A DNA stretch of 64,000 bases from Pseudomonas frederiksbergensis (GCF_003732275.1 NZ_MOBM01000006.1:62001-126000), one strand, 5' to 3'; shown: positions 38,215-51,191, counted from the first letter of the stretch. Numbers and translations are program-made. The notes: generated by a model not told the origin, from the letters alone.

Positions 38215-39210
38215 CTATTGGACACGGGTGGTCCTGGGGTAATAGAAAATGTCATACACCCCGGTCTCTCCCTCTAACCCCTGAGCATCATAGGCAGACA
38301 GGCGAACATGGTAGAAAAACGCTTTCAGCCCGCTGAATTTGACCTCTGGCGTGCTGGAAAACTGCTCTTGCTTGATGTCCAGAAAGGCTGCGTCGGTAGC
38401 CACTTGCGCCCGATAACGCGTGGCCCCTTCAATGGGTTTCATGATCAATTGCCAGACAGGCACATTACCCGTCTGACCGGCTTGCCCCAACAATCGTGGG
38501 GCAGTTAACAAGTCGATTGGCGTCAACGTGCCTTGTTTCTGAATACGCAAACCTTGACGAGCCATGACCTGGACCTCATCAGCTTCAGCGCTCTGAGTCC
38601 GTTTGGCAGCCGACCGGGCAGGGCGGGCGCCCGACGTTTCCTCATCACGATTGACCGCCACTTGGCCATTCAGAACCTCAAGCAGTGCTTGACCTCCGTC
38701 ACCGTTGCGCACGCGAAAATGCGTGCCCCGTACGCCCAGTACACCGACCGGCGTGACGATCTGAAAGCGATCATGGTCGCTGGCACGTTTGATCACATAC
38801 GACTCAACCTGCCCCTGCTCAAGAATGACCTGAGGGATCGAATGTTCTTCATTGAGATGCAGGGTGATATGGGAACTAGAGGGCAGCACCACCCGCGAGC
38901 CATCACCCAGGGACAGGCTGACAAACGCCGAGGGCGAGGTCTTGACGCCTTCCTGCTCGTCGATCGACATGCCTTCCTGCAATGGCGTCTGTTTGCCTTT
39001 GGCGTCCAGCTTCCACGCTTCGCCGGTCAGATGCTCGATAGTCGCCGGCAGCGGTTGACCATGGCACTGTTGGTTTTCATCGATGTAAGGCAAACGTTTT
39101 GCCGACGTGAAAGCTGCTGATGCACTCTCGATGAGCAATCCCATCAGGCCGGTAACGAGTAAAAGACAGACGCCAGAACAGCGTGGAAGCAATAAGGTCA
39201 TGGGGTTCAT
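38215..39210 (-). CDS. FecR domain-containing secreted protein
   Basis: A 331-residue protein with a signal peptide (about 1-33, ending ASAAF). The FecR domain spans about 50-190 (GEAWKLDAKGKQTPLQEGMSIDE; DGSRVVLPSSSHITLHL; VTPVGVLGVRGTHFRVRNGDG). The C-terminal 90 residues resemble a fibronectin-type III or carbohydrate-binding beta sandwich (PVWQLIMKPIEGATRYRAQVATD). Unlike classical FecR it has no cytoplasmic anti-sigma segment and no ECF sigma gene nearby. It is the first gene of a two-gene operon with the CHASE2 kinase. Function unknown; presumably an accessory sensor or envelope ligand for the kinase. Confidence 0.88.
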   Translation of the reverse strand: MNPMTLLLPRCSGVCLLLVTGLMGLLIESASAAFTSAKRLPYIDENQQCHGQPLPATIEHLTGEAWKLDAKGKQTPLQEGMSIDEQEGVKTSPSAFVSLSLGDGSRVVLPSSSHITLHLNEEHSIPQVILEQGQVESYVIKRASDHDRFQIVTPVGVLGVRGTHFRVRNGDGGQALLEVLNGQVAVNRDEETSGARPARSAAKRTQSAEADEVQVMARQGLRIQKQGTLTPIDLLTAPRLLGQAGQTGNVPVWQLIMKPIEGATRYRAQVATDAAFLDIKQEQFSSTPEVKFSGLKAFFYHVRLSAYDAQGLEGETGVYDIFYYPRTTRVQ

Positions 39211-39673
39211 GGATTGCTTTTTATGCTCTTTTCGAAATCATGCCGGGAATGCGCACGATACCTGACCGGACGCTCTGGCAGATAGCCATGAGAGCAAATG
39301 AGATGACACATCCCTGTGTCGAAACCGAGCAGGCACTCCATGTGTTTTCCCCTGAACTGCAGACTGTCGAAAACCGGTAATCGACGGTCCTGCCAGGTTG
39401 GCATTGACGCTCCTTGCGTCGGGACACATCCCAATGCCCCTGTGCCGCTCAGCGAGAGCGAATTTACCGACATAAGTGACCTTGCGAGCCGATTCTCAAT
39501 ATTTATTCAGAATTGATCGAAGGCTAAAAACATCCCGTCGGCGAAGTGACATCAGCGTAGCCATACTCGGGACCTTCGAAGCAATTCGCCACAATTGTTC
39601 AGAATCAATCAATCAGCCTAAACTCTCGCAGGAATTTTCACTTAGCACTTACGAGATGAAGGAAACACTCGGC
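39211..39673. promoter_or_regulatory. Divergent control region of the FecR/kinase and regulator genes, with repeats
   Basis: No gene is seen in these 463 bases. An exact 10-base direct repeat GACACATCCC occurs at 39305-39314 and 39423-39432; the first copy is part of a perfect hairpin GACACA-TCCC-TGTGTC (39305-39320). A second hairpin, GACGC-TCCTT-GCGTC, is at 39406-39420. The half nearer the regulator gene (39480-39670) is AT-rich and probably holds its promoter. The repeats are candidates for binding by the response regulator. Confidence 0.5.
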
Positions 39674-40393
39674 ATGCGTGTCGCAATACTGGATGACGAG
39701 CCCGCCGAACTCCGCCGGGTGGAACAGACACTGCGACAGATCCCCGTCACGGGAGAGCAGGCGTGGACGTTGCATTGCTTCGAGCGGGGAGAGGACTTAC
39801 TACGGCAACTCCGGCGGGAGACCTTCGACCTGCTGATCCTCGATTGGCAACTGCCCGATATCAGCGGCCTGTCTTTGTTGCGCTGGACCCATGAACACAT
39901 GGACGTGCCACCGGCCGCGATCATGCTCACCAGTCGCGATACCGAAAGCGATATCGTCCAGGCATTGAACTCCGGGGCCGATGATTACGTGAGCAAACCG
40001 TTTCGTCCCAACGAGCTGATGGCTCGGGTCAGCGCAGTGCTTCGTCGGCATGGGCTGCAACGCGCGGCAGCCACCGAAATACTGACCTTCAATGACCTCG
40101 AATTCGACGACGCCGAACTCACCGTCACCCGCGCCTCCACCCCCATTAGCCTGACCGAACGGGAATACCGTCTCGCCCGTTGCCTGTTCGCCAATCTGGG
40201 CCGACCTTTGTCCCGTGAATACTTGTATGAGCGCTTTTGGACTCATGAAGAAATAGTTTCCTCCCGCCCGCTGGACACTCATATTTATCGCCTGCGCAAC
40301 AAGTTGGGCCTGACGGCTGATCGCGGTTGGCAACTGCTGACGATTTACGGGTATGGGTATCGGCTCGAGAGCGTGGCCACTGCCAGCGAATGA
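39674..40393 (+). CDS. OmpR/PhoB-family response regulator
   Basis: The start at 39674 (MRVAILDDEPAEL), nine bases after AAGGAA, gives 239 residues; an ATG 18 bases earlier is possible. Receiver domain (1-125): acidic pocket DDE, phospho-acceptor Asp in LLILDWQLPDISGL, Thr/Ser in LTSRD and Lys in VSKPF. C-terminal winged-helix domain (about 140-235): LTEREYRLARCLFANLGRPLSREYL and the DTHIYRLRNKLG recognition helix. It is divergent from the FecR-CHASE2 operon and is its likely cognate regulator. An uncommon point is the distant spacing of 463 bases from its partner genes. Confidence 0.92.
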   Translation: MRVAILDDEPAELRRVEQTLRQIPVTGEQAWTLHCFERGEDLLRQLRRETFDLLILDWQLPDISGLSLLRWTHEHMDVPPAAIMLTSRDTESDIVQALNSGADDYVSKPFRPNELMARVSAVLRRHGLQRAAATEILTFNDLEFDDAELTVTRASTPISLTEREYRLARCLFANLGRPLSREYLYERFWTHEEIVSSRPLDTHIYRLRNKLGLTADRGWQLLTIYGYGYRLESVATASE

Positions 40394-40412
40394 CGACGTT
40401 TAGACGATCAAT

Positions 40413-40446
40413 AAAAAAGGCCAACGCTAAGCGTTGGCCTTTTTCG
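40413..40446. terminator. Bidirectional terminator between response regulator and gyrB
   Basis: AAAAAAGGCCAACGC-TAA-GCGTTGGCCTTTTT: a 15-bp stem including the A/T arms with U runs on both strands, lying between convergent genes. Confidence 0.93.
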
Positions 40447-40465
40447 TTTTAGCGGTCCTGCCGGA

Positions 40466-43992
<3,527 letters not shown>

Positions 43993-44012
43993 CTAGGTTC
44001 TGCTGAGCATGA

Positions 44013-45116
44013 TTACAGGCGCATCGGCATGACAACGTAGGCCGAGTCGTCGTTGTCAGACTCTTGCACCAGCGCACTGCTGTTGGAATCGGACAGGATC
44101 AAGCGAACCTGCTCGGTGGTCATCACGCCCAGTACGTCGAGCAGATAGCTCACGTTGAAGCCGATTTCCAGAGAGCCGCCGTTGTACTCAACGCCCACTT
44201 CTTCTTCCGCTTCTTCCTGTTCCGGGTTGTTCGCCTGGATCTTCAGCTGACCATTGGCCAGTTGCAGACGGATGCCACGGTACTTCTCGTTGGACAGAAT
44301 CGCGGTACGGCTGAACGCTTCACGCAATGCCTGGCGATCACCGAGTACCAGCTTGTCGCCGCCTTTAGGCAGAACACGCTCGTAGTCAGGGAATTTACCG
44401 TCGACCAGTTTCGAGGTGAAAGTGAACTCGCCGGTGGTGGCGCGAATGTGGTGCTGGCCCAGCACGATGCTGACGTTGCCGTCCGGTTCGGTCAGCAGAC
44501 GCGCCAGTTCCAGAATACCTTTGCGTGGCACGATCACCTGATGACGATCCGGCTGACCGATATCGGCCTGCATCGAACACATGGCCAGACGGTGACCGTC
44601 AGTCGCCACGGCGCGGATGATCCCGGCCGAGACTTCCAGCAGCATGCCATTGAGGTAGTAGCGTACGTCCTGCTGCGCCATGGCGAAGCTGGTGCGTTCA
44701 ATCAGACGACGCAGTTTGCTTTGCTCAAGGCTGCAGGTCAGCGAGCCTGGGCCTTCTTCTACCGTCGGGAAGTCATTGGCCGGCAGGGTCGACAGGGTGA
44801 AGCGGCTACGGCCGGCCTTCACCACGAGCTTCTGCTCATCGACCTTGATGTCGATCAGCGCATCGTTCGGCAAGCTCTTGCAGATGTCCATCAGCTTGCG
44901 CGCAGGCACAGTGATGGAGCCCGGGTCCGCAGGCTCTTCGAGTTGCACACGACCGACCAGCTCGACTTCCAGGTCGGTACCGGTCAGCGACAATTGCTGG
45001 CCTTCGACAACCAGCAGCACGTTGGAGAGCACCGGCAAGGTCTGTCGGCGCTCGACGACGCCTGCGACCAGTTGCAGGGGTTTCAACAGGGCTTCGCGTT
45101 GAATGGTGAAATGCAT
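44013..45116 (-). CDS. dnaN: DNA polymerase III beta subunit (sliding clamp)
   Basis: A 367-residue protein starting MHFTIQREALLKPLQLVAGVV with three clamp domains and the usual C terminus DDSAYVVMPMRL. The protein dimerises round DNA and tethers the polymerase; the hydrophobic pocket for clamp-binding motifs lies between domains two and three. Length is normal. It follows dnaA after 39 bases. Confidence 0.99.
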   Translation of the reverse strand: MHFTIQREALLKPLQLVAGVVERRQTLPVLSNVLLVVEGQQLSLTGTDLEVELVGRVQLEEPADPGSITVPARKLMDICKSLPNDALIDIKVDEQKLVVKAGRSRFTLSTLPANDFPTVEEGPGSLTCSLEQSKLRRLIERTSFAMAQQDVRYYLNGMLLEVSAGIIRAVATDGHRLAMCSMQADIGQPDRHQVIVPRKGILELARLLTEPDGNVSIVLGQHHIRATTGEFTFTSKLVDGKFPDYERVLPKGGDKLVLGDRQALREAFSRTAILSNEKYRGIRLQLANGQLKIQANNPEQEEAEEEVGVEYNGGSLEIGFNVSYLLDVLGVMTTEQVRLILSDSNSSALVQESDNDDSAYVVMPMRL

Positions 45117-45155
45117 GGTCTAGTCCCTTGCCTTAATAAGCTGCGCTGGTGTTCA

Positions 45156-46676
45156 TCAAGTAGTCAGTGTACGCAGCAGGTTCTTATAGTCCTCGCGGAT
45201 GTCCGCGTCGGATTCCTTAAGCTCGTTGATCTTGCGGCAGGCGTGCAAAACAGTCGTATGGTCGCGGCCGCCAAACACATCGCCGATTTCCGGCAGGCTG
45301 TGGTTGGTCAGTTCCTTGGACAACGCCATGGCGACCTGACGCGGACGTGCTACCGAGCGTGAACGACGCTTGGACAGCAGGTCGGAGATCTTGATCTTGT
45401 AATACTCGGCGACGGTGCGCTGAATGTTATCCACAGACACCAGTTTGTCTTGCAGCGCCAACAAGTCTTTCAGGGATTCGCGAATCAGCTCGATGGTGAT
45501 ATCGCGGCCCATGAAGTGCGAGTGGGCGATCACGCGTTTGAGCGCGCCTTCCAGCTCACGGACGTTGGAGCGAATACGCTGGGCAATGAAGAACGCTGCA
45601 TCGTGTGGCAGATCGACTTTGGCCTGGTCGGCCTTTTTCATCAGGATCGCCACGCGGGTTTCCAGCTCCGGCGGCTCGACGGCAACCGTCAGGCCCCAGC
45701 CGAAACGTGACTTCAGGCGTTCTTCAAGGCCTTCGATTTCTTTCGGGTAGCGGTCACTGGTAAGAATGACCTGCTGGCCACCTTCAAGCAGGGCGTTGAA
45801 GGTGTGGAAAAACTCCTCCTGGGAACGTTCCTTGCGGGCGAAGAACTGAATGTCATCGATCAACAGCGCGTCCACCGAACGGTAGAAGCGCTTGAACTCG
45901 TTGATCGCATTCAGCTGCAACGCCTTGACCATGTCCGCGACGAAACGCTCGGAATGCAGGTACACGACCTTGGCATTCGGATTCTTCTTTAATAGATGGT
46001 TACCCACAGCGTGCATCAAGTGGGTTTTACCCAAGCCAACGCCACCATAAAGGAAGAGCGGGTTGTAACCGTGCTTGGGGTTGTCCGCCACCTGCCAGGC
46101 CGCAGCCCGGGCGAGTTGGTTGGACTTGCCTTCGACGAAGTTCTCGAAGGTAAAGGTGCGGTTCAGGTAGCTGGTGTGCTTGAGCGCGCCTTCAACTTGC
46201 ACCGTGCGCTGTTCGGCGCGAACCGGGGCCTGTTGCGAACTGGCGCCGGCCATTGGATCGAAGCTGTCCCGGGACGGCTCTTCACTGACTTCAGCTACTT
46301 TCTGTGTCGCACGTTTGGTCGAGACCGCTGCCGGGGCTGGCGCCGGAGCGCTGACAGGCGCTTGAGCGGCCTGAGCCTGGGACGCCGCAGCGGCCAGCGG
46401 GGCATTGGGTGCCGCACGCGGTGCCGAACTGCGTTTGCTGCCTATTAATAAGGAAAGCGCCGGCGCCAGGCCATTGCCATGCTCATCCAGCAGTTCAAGG
46501 ACGCGGCCCAGGTACTTTTCATTGACCCAGTCGAGAACAAAACGATTCGGCGCGTAGACACGCAGCTCGTCACCTTCGGCTTCGACCTGTAGTGGACGGA
46601 TCCAAGTGTTGAATTGTTGGGCAGGCAGCTCATCGCGCAAAAGCTCTACGCACTGCTGCCAAAGTTCCACTGACAC
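45156..46676 (-). CDS. dnaA: Chromosomal replication initiator DnaA
   Basis: A GTG start at 46676 with AGGGGA upstream gives 506 residues. Domain I (about 1-85) is followed by a long Ala/Pro-rich linker (about 90-165), then the AAA+ domain ([15 protein letters not shown], Walker [10 protein letters not shown]) and the domain IV helix-turn-helix ending in [15 protein letters not shown], which reads the DnaA box. First gene of dnaA-dnaN-recF-gyrB. A candidate promoter at 46722-46750 is overlapped by a DnaA box, suggesting autorepression. Confidence 0.99.
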   Translation of the reverse strand: MSVELWQQCVELLRDELPAQQFNTWIRPLQVEAEGDELRVYAPNRFVLDWVNEKYLGRVLELLDEHGNGLAPALSLLIGSKRSSAPRAAPNAPLAAAASQAQAAQAPVSAPAPAPAAVSTKRATQKVAEVSEEPSRDSFDPMAGASSQQAPVRAEQRTVQVEGALKHTSYLNRTFTFENFVEGKSNQLARAAAWQVADNPKHGYNPLFLYGGVGLGKTHLMHAVGNHLLKKNPNAKVVYLHSERFVADMVKALQLNAINEFKRFYRSVDALLIDDIQFFARKERSQEEFFHTFNALLEGGQQVILTSDRYPKEIEGLEERLKSRFGWGLTVAVEPPELETRVAILMKKADQAKVDLPHDAAFFIAQRIRSNVRELEGALKRVIAHSHFMGRDITIELIRESLKDLLALQDKLVSVDNIQRTVAEYYKIKISDLLSKRRSRSVARPRQVAMALSKELTNHSLPEIGDVFGGRDHTTVLHACRKINELKESDADIREDYKNLLRTLTT

Positions 46677-46721
46677 GGATATCCCCTAAGTTGAAAGCCG
46701 GTGAGGCAAAAACAAGCGGTC

Positions 46722-46750
46722 ATTGTAGCGACCAGACGTCCACTTATCCA
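46722..46750 (-). promoter_or_regulatory. Candidate dnaA promoter overlapping a DnaA box
   Basis: On the minus strand, TGGATA (-35, 46745-46750), a 17-base spacer and TACAAT (-10, 46722-46727) precede the dnaA start by about 45 bases. The -35 lies within the DnaA box at 46744-46752. Confidence 0.5.
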
Positions 46751-47140
46751 CATGCAGGTTGCGCACAGGGCATGATTTATCAATGCGTTAACCCTTGAAA
46801 AGAAGACCAACGGTATGTGCATAAGCTCTGTGGATAACCGCCCATGAGGGCACTGGACAAGTGGGGTCGAAACTCGGTGGATAACCTGCCTGTGGATAAC
46901 TAGCCTTTCCACACACAGCTTATCCGACAGCGCAGCACAGGCTGACCACCGTTTTCCACCGTAGTTGTCATTCTCTGTACATCACGGTTTAGAAGGGCTA
47001 AAGGCAGTTATCCACAGATGAACGTGCTCCTAGCTTTTATAAGCTTTACAGAAAAGCTTTAAATAATTCCCTTCTTTATTTCTATATCTAGAGAACGACC
47101 TTCAGCGAGCAAATCGTCTGGAGATCTATTTATAAGGAAA
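46744..47140. other. oriC: Chromosomal replication origin oriC
   Basis: The gap between dnaA and rpmH (46677-47243) contains no gene but a cluster of DnaA boxes: perfect TTATCCACA at 46744-46752 and 47008-47016, perfect TGTGGATAA at 46829-46837 and 46891-46899, TGTGCATAA (fits TTATNCACA) at 46816-46824, and a one-mismatch GGTGGATAA at 46876-46884. Next to them is an AT-rich stretch (about 47030-47140) with AGCTTT three times (47032, 47042, 47055), the likely unwinding element. This layout matches the origin mapped in P. putida and P. aeruginosa. Confidence 0.95.
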
Positions 47141-47153
47141 CGCTGGTTGGAAA

Positions 47154-47182
47154 TTGACCTAGAGGCTTGCTTTCTCTAGAAT
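47154..47182 (+). promoter_or_regulatory. Sigma-70 promoter for rpmH
   Basis: TTGACC (-35, 47154-47159), a 17-base spacer and TAGAAT (-10, 47177-47182) precede the rpmH start by about 60 bases. GGGCC-ATTCC-GGCCC forms a small stem in the leader. Strong match to consensus, as expected for a ribosomal protein gene. Confidence 0.8.
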
Positions 47183-47243
47183 CCCCGGTCTCTTAAAACG
47201 GGGGCCATTCCGGCCCGTTGTGGACGAACCAGGTAACACGACA

Positions 47244-47378
47244 ATGAAACGTACTTTCCAACCAAGCACTATCAAACGCGCTCGTACCCACGGTTTCCGT
47301 GCTCGCATGGCTACCAAGAACGGTCGTGCCGTCCTGTCGCGTCGTCGCGCCAAAGGTCGTGCGCGTCTGGCAGTTTGA
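47244..47378 (+). CDS. rpmH: 50S ribosomal protein L34
   Basis: A 44-residue, very basic protein ([20 protein letters not shown] at the start, ending [11 protein letters not shown]), too short for a standard ORF cut-off but unmistakable. It is the first gene of rpmH-rnpA-yidD-yidC-mnmE and lies next to oriC as in most bacteria. Ribosome site AGGTAA is modest. Confidence 0.99.
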   Translation: MKRTFQPSTIKRARTHGFRARMATKNGRAVLSRRRAKGRARLAV

Positions 47379-47394
47379 TAATCCGGCACTGGAG

Positions 47395-47796
47395 GTGAGT
47401 CAGGACTTCAGTCGGGAAAAGCGTCTGCTTACTCCCCGGCATTTCAAGGCAGTCTTTGACTCCCCTACCGGCAAGGTTCCGGGGAAAAATCTCCTGCTCC
47501 TTGCGCGCAATAACGATCTTGATCACCCCCGTCTCGGGTTGGTTATCGGGAAAAAGAGCGTAAAGCTCTCCGTCGAGCGCAATCGCCTCAAACGTCTGAT
47601 GCGCGAATCGTTTCGCCTGAACCAGGATTTACTGGTCGGTTGGGACATTGTTATCGTCGCGCGCAAAGGTTTGGGTGACGTAGAAAGCCCCGAATTGATT
47701 CAGCATTTCGACAAACTCTGGAAACGTCTGGCACGCAGCAAGCCGGTACCAGCAGTCAAAACCGAAACTGTAGGGGTAGACAGTCCCGATGCGTAA
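47395..47796 (+). CDS. rnpA: Ribonuclease P protein component
   Basis: The GTG at 47395 gives 133 residues beginning [21 protein letters not shown]. The RNR motif is present ([13 protein letters not shown], about 61-73). It binds the RNase P RNA and helps process tRNA precursors. The start is unusual: GGAGG at 47391-47395 runs into the GTG itself and cannot act as a standard Shine-Dalgarno, so translation may depend on coupling to rpmH, which ends 16 bases earlier. Its end overlaps yidD by eight bases. Confidence 0.96.
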   Translation: MSQDFSREKRLLTPRHFKAVFDSPTGKVPGKNLLLLARNNDLDHPRLGLVIGKKSVKLSVERNRLKRLMRESFRLNQDLLVGWDIVIVARKGLGDVESPELIQHFDKLWKRLARSKPVPAVKTETVGVDSPDA

Positions 47797-48034
47797 ACTG
47801 GCACTCGTTCCGATCCAGTTTTATCGCTATGCCATCAGTCCTCTGATGGCCAGTCACTGTCGTTTCTACCCCAGTTGTTCCTGCTACGCGTATGAAGCCA
47901 TAGAAAATCATGGCCTTCTGCGCGGTGGCTGGCTGACCTTTCGTCGTTTAGGTCGCTGTCATCCGTGGAATCCCGGTGGTTATGACCCGGTTCCATCTAT
48001 CCCTACCTCCCGTTCTTCTTCGATGGCCGAGTAA
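47789..48034 (+). CDS. yidD: Membrane protein insertion efficiency factor YidD
   Basis: An 81-residue protein with the three-cysteine signature [19 protein letters not shown] (about 24-42) and [15 protein letters not shown] (about 55-69). YidD aids insertion of membrane proteins by the adjacent YidC. It overlaps rnpA by eight bases and precedes yidC by two, so the three are translationally coupled. Confidence 0.97.
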   Translation: MRKLALVPIQFYRYAISPLMASHCRFYPSCSCYAYEAIENHGLLRGGWLTFRRLGRCHPWNPGGYDPVPSIPTSRSSSMAE

Positions 48035-48036
48035 TC

Positions 48037-49725
48037 ATGGATATCAAACGCACGATCCTGATCGTCGCCCTGGCAATCGTGTCCTACGTTATGGTCCTTA
48101 AATGGAACCAGGACTATGGCCAGGCTGCCCTGCCGACTCAGAATGTTGCTTCCAGTACTACCGCACCGGGCCTACCGGATACGGTGACTGGCAATAATGC
48201 TTCTGTCAGTGACGACATTCCACGCGCCGCAAGCGATACCAGTGCAACTGCACCTGCTGAAACACCAGTAGCTGCAAGCAAAGACCTCATCCAGATCAAA
48301 ACGGATGTGCTCAACCTGGCAATCGATCCACAAGGTGGCGATGTTGCCCAGTTGACGTTGCCGCTGTATCCACGTCGCCAGGACCATCCGGAAATTCCAT
48401 TCCAGCTGTTTGATAACGGCAACGAGCGGACTTATCTGGCTCAGAGCGGCCTGATCGGCACCAACGGTCCGGACGCGAGTCCTGCCGGTCGTCCGGTTTA
48501 CTCCTCCGAGAAGAAGATTTATCAACTGGCTGACGGTCAAGACCAATTGGTCGCGGATCTGAAGTTCAGCAAGGACGGCGTCAACTACATCAAGCGTTTC
48601 ACACTGAAACGTGGCCTGTACGACGTAACCGTTTCCTACCTGATCGACAACCAGAGCGCTCAGCCCTGGTCCGGTGCAATGTTCGCGCAATTGAAGCGTG
48701 ACGCCAGCTCCGATCCTTCTTCCAGCACCGCCACCGGCACCGCGACTTACCTGGGCGCCGCCCTGTGGACAAGTAACGAGCCGTACAAGAAAGTGTCGAT
48801 GAAGGACATGGACAAGGCTCAGCTGAAAGAAACCGTCACCGGTGGCTGGGTTGCCTGGTTGCAACACTACTTCGTGACTGCATGGATTCCGGCCAAGGGC
48901 GAAAACAACGTCGTCCAGACCCGTAAAGACAGCAAAGGCAACTACATCATCGGCTACACCGCCCCGGCAATGAGTGTCGCGCCAGGTGCCAAAGCCGAAA
49001 CCAGCGCCGTTCTGTACGCGGGTCCGAAAAGCCAGGCTGTGCTGAAAGAGTTGTCCCCAGGTCTGGAACTGACTGTCGACTACGGCATTCTGTGGTTCAT
49101 TGCCCAGCCAATCTTCTGGCTGCTGCAACATATCCACGCGCTGGTCGGTAACTGGGGCTGGTCGATCATCTTCCTGACCATGCTGATCAAAGGGATTTTC
49201 TTCCCGCTGTCGGCTGCCAGCTACAAATCCATGGCGCGCATGCGCGCAGTGGCACCGAAACTGGCCGCGCTGAAAGAGCAACATGGCGACGACCGGCAGA
49301 AAATGTCGCAATCCATGATGGAGCTGTACAAGAAAGAGAAGATCAATCCGCTGGGTGGCTGCTTGCCAATCCTGGTACAGATGCCGGTTTTCCTTTCGCT
49401 GTACTGGGTTCTGCTGGAAAGCGTGGAAATGCGCCAGGCGCCGTTCATGCTGTGGATTACTGACCTGTCGATCAAGGATCCGTTCTTCATTCTGCCGATC
49501 ATCATGGGCGCAACCATGTTCATCCAGCAGCAGTTGAACCCGACACCTCCGGATCCGATGCAGGCCAAGGTGATGAAGCTGATGCCAATCATCTTCACCT
49601 TCTTCTTCCTGTGGTTCCCGGCGGGTCTGGTGCTGTACTGGGTTGTGAACAACTGCCTGTCCATCGCCCAACAGTGGTACATCACGCGTAAGATCGAAGC
49701 GGCTACCAAAAAAGCCGAGGCGTAA
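48037..49725 (+). CDS. yidC: Membrane protein insertase YidC
   Basis: A 562-residue inner-membrane protein: N-terminal helix (about 5-23), a large periplasmic domain (about 24-345; a Thr/Ala/Pro-rich stretch at 40-80) and five C-terminal helices (from about 355) with the conserved positively charged hydrophilic groove (SAASYKSMARMRAVAPKLAAL), GCLPILVQMPVFLSLYWVL and LNPTPPDPMQAKVMKLMPI. It inserts proteins, including AtpE and AtpB subunits, into the membrane. A terminator follows. Confidence 0.98.
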   Translation: MDIKRTILIVALAIVSYVMVLKWNQDYGQAALPTQNVASSTTAPGLPDTVTGNNASVSDDIPRAASDTSATAPAETPVAASKDLIQIKTDVLNLAIDPQGGDVAQLTLPLYPRRQDHPEIPFQLFDNGNERTYLAQSGLIGTNGPDASPAGRPVYSSEKKIYQLADGQDQLVADLKFSKDGVNYIKRFTLKRGLYDVTVSYLIDNQSAQPWSGAMFAQLKRDASSDPSSSTATGTATYLGAALWTSNEPYKKVSMKDMDKAQLKETVTGGWVAWLQHYFVTAWIPAKGENNVVQTRKDSKGNYIIGYTAPAMSVAPGAKAETSAVLYAGPKSQAVLKELSPGLELTVDYGILWFIAQPIFWLLQHIHALVGNWGWSIIFLTMLIKGIFFPLSAASYKSMARMRAVAPKLAALKEQHGDDRQKMSQSMMELYKKEKINPLGGCLPILVQMPVFLSLYWVLLESVEMRQAPFMLWITDLSIKDPFFILPIIMGATMFIQQQLNPTPPDPMQAKVMKLMPIIFTFFFLWFPAGLVLYWVVNNCLSIAQQWYITRKIEAATKKAEA

Positions 49726-49747
49726 CTTACTCTGTGGATAACCACTC

Positions 49748-49772
49748 AAAACGCCCCCTAGTGGGGCGTTTT
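49748..49772 (+). terminator. Rho-independent terminator after yidC
   Basis: AAAACGCCCC-CTAG-TGGGGCGTTTT is a compact GC stem with a T run on the plus strand 22 bases after the yidC stop, ahead of mnmE. Confidence 0.8.
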
Positions 49773-49804
49773 GCTATCTGTCACTTTTGTCTGGATACCG
49801 GTTT

Positions 49805-51175
49805 ATGAGCGTTCCTCGTGAAACCATCGCTGCCGTCGCCACCGCTCAAGGTCGCGGCGGTGTGGGCATCGTCCGTATTTCCGGGCCGCTGGCGAGTCTG
49901 GCGGCCAAAGCCATCAGCGGTCGCGAACTGAAACCGCGGTTTGCCCATTACGGCCCCTTCCTCAGTGCAAACGGAGAGGTGCTGGACGAAGGCATCGCGC
50001 TGTATTTCCCGGGACCGAACTCGTTCACCGGTGAAGATGTGCTTGAGCTGCAGGGTCATGGCGGGCCGATCGTTCTGGATATGCTGCTCAAGCGTTGCCT
50101 GGAACTGGGCTGTCGTCTGGCCCGGCCGGGTGAATTCAGTGAGCGTGCCTTCCTCAACGACAAGCTCGATCTAGCTCAGGCCGAAGCCATTGCCGACTTG
50201 ATCGAGGCAAGTTCTGCACAGGCGGCACGCAATGCCCTGCGTTCGTTGCAGGGAGCATTTTCCCAGCGTGTGCATAACCTCACCGAGCAACTGATAGGAC
50301 TGCGCATTTACGTCGAAGCAGCCATCGACTTCCCCGAAGAAGAAATCGACTTCCTCGCCGATGGCCATGTCCTGAGCATGCTCGACAAAGTGCGCGACGA
50401 ATTATCCACAGTGCTGCGTGAAGCCGGGCAAGGAGCCTTGCTCCGCGACGGTATGACCGTAGTGATCGCCGGTCGGCCGAATGCCGGCAAGTCCAGCCTT
50501 CTGAATGCCTTGGCCGGGCGTGAAGCTGCGATCGTGACCGAGATTGCCGGCACTACCCGGGATATTCTTCGCGAACATATCCATATCGATGGCATGCCGT
50601 TGCACGTGGTCGACACTGCCGGCCTGCGCGATACCGATGATCAGGTGGAGAAAATTGGCGTCGAACGGGCATTGAAAGCCATCGGCGAGGCTGATCGGGT
50701 ACTGCTGGTGGTTGATGCCACGGCTCCCGAGGCCCTTGATCCCTTTGCCTTGTGGCCTGAATTCCTCGAAACCCGCCCGGATCCGGCAAAAGTTACGCTG
50801 ATCCGTAACAAGGCTGACCTGACGGGAGAAGCGATTGCCCTGGAAGTCAGCAACGATGGCCACGTTACTATCAGCCTCAGTGCAAGGTCTGCCGGCGAAG
50901 GCCTGGAATTGCTGCGTGAGCATCTCAAGGCCTGCATGGGTTACGAGCAGACCTCCGAAAGCAGCTTCAGTGCTCGCAGGCGTCACCTGGAGGCACTGCG
51001 TCATGCGAGTGCGTCCCTCGAGCATGGCCGTGCGCAGCTGACGTTAGCGGGTGCTGGTGAACTATTGGCCGAAGATTTGAGGCAGGCGCAGCAGTCTTTG
51101 GGCGAAATCACCGGCGCATTCAGCTCCGATGATCTGCTGGGAAGGATCTTTTCCAGCTTCTGCATCGGTAAATAG
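49805..51175 (+). CDS. mnmE: tRNA modification GTPase MnmE
   Basis: The start at 49805 ([16 protein letters not shown]) gives 456 residues, the usual size; the ATG 18 bases earlier is not conserved. N-terminal formyl-tetrahydrofolate-binding domain (1-120), helical domain, an inserted G domain ([14 protein letters not shown] at about 223-236; [15 protein letters not shown]) and the C-terminal FCIGK motif. With MnmG it makes the cmnm5U34 wobble modification. Confidence 0.98.
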   Translation: MSVPRETIAAVATAQGRGGVGIVRISGPLASLAAKAISGRELKPRFAHYGPFLSANGEVLDEGIALYFPGPNSFTGEDVLELQGHGGPIVLDMLLKRCLELGCRLARPGEFSERAFLNDKLDLAQAEAIADLIEASSAQAARNALRSLQGAFSQRVHNLTEQLIGLRIYVEAAIDFPEEEIDFLADGHVLSMLDKVRDELSTVLREAGQGALLRDGMTVVIAGRPNAGKSSLLNALAGREAAIVTEIAGTTRDILREHIHIDGMPLHVVDTAGLRDTDDQVEKIGVERALKAIGEADRVLLVVDATAPEALDPFALWPEFLETRPDPAKVTLIRNKADLTGEAIALEVSNDGHVTISLSARSAGEGLELLREHLKACMGYEQTSESSFSARRRHLEALRHASASLEHGRAQLTLAGAGELLAEDLRQAQQSLGEITGAFSSDDLLGRIFSSFCIGK

Positions 51176-51191
51176 TCCCTTCTGCAGTTCA

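Noticed and set aside
47299..47394. N-terminal extension of rnpA overlapping rpmH
   Set aside because: It lies over the rpmH coding sequence in another frame and is not part of the RnpA family.
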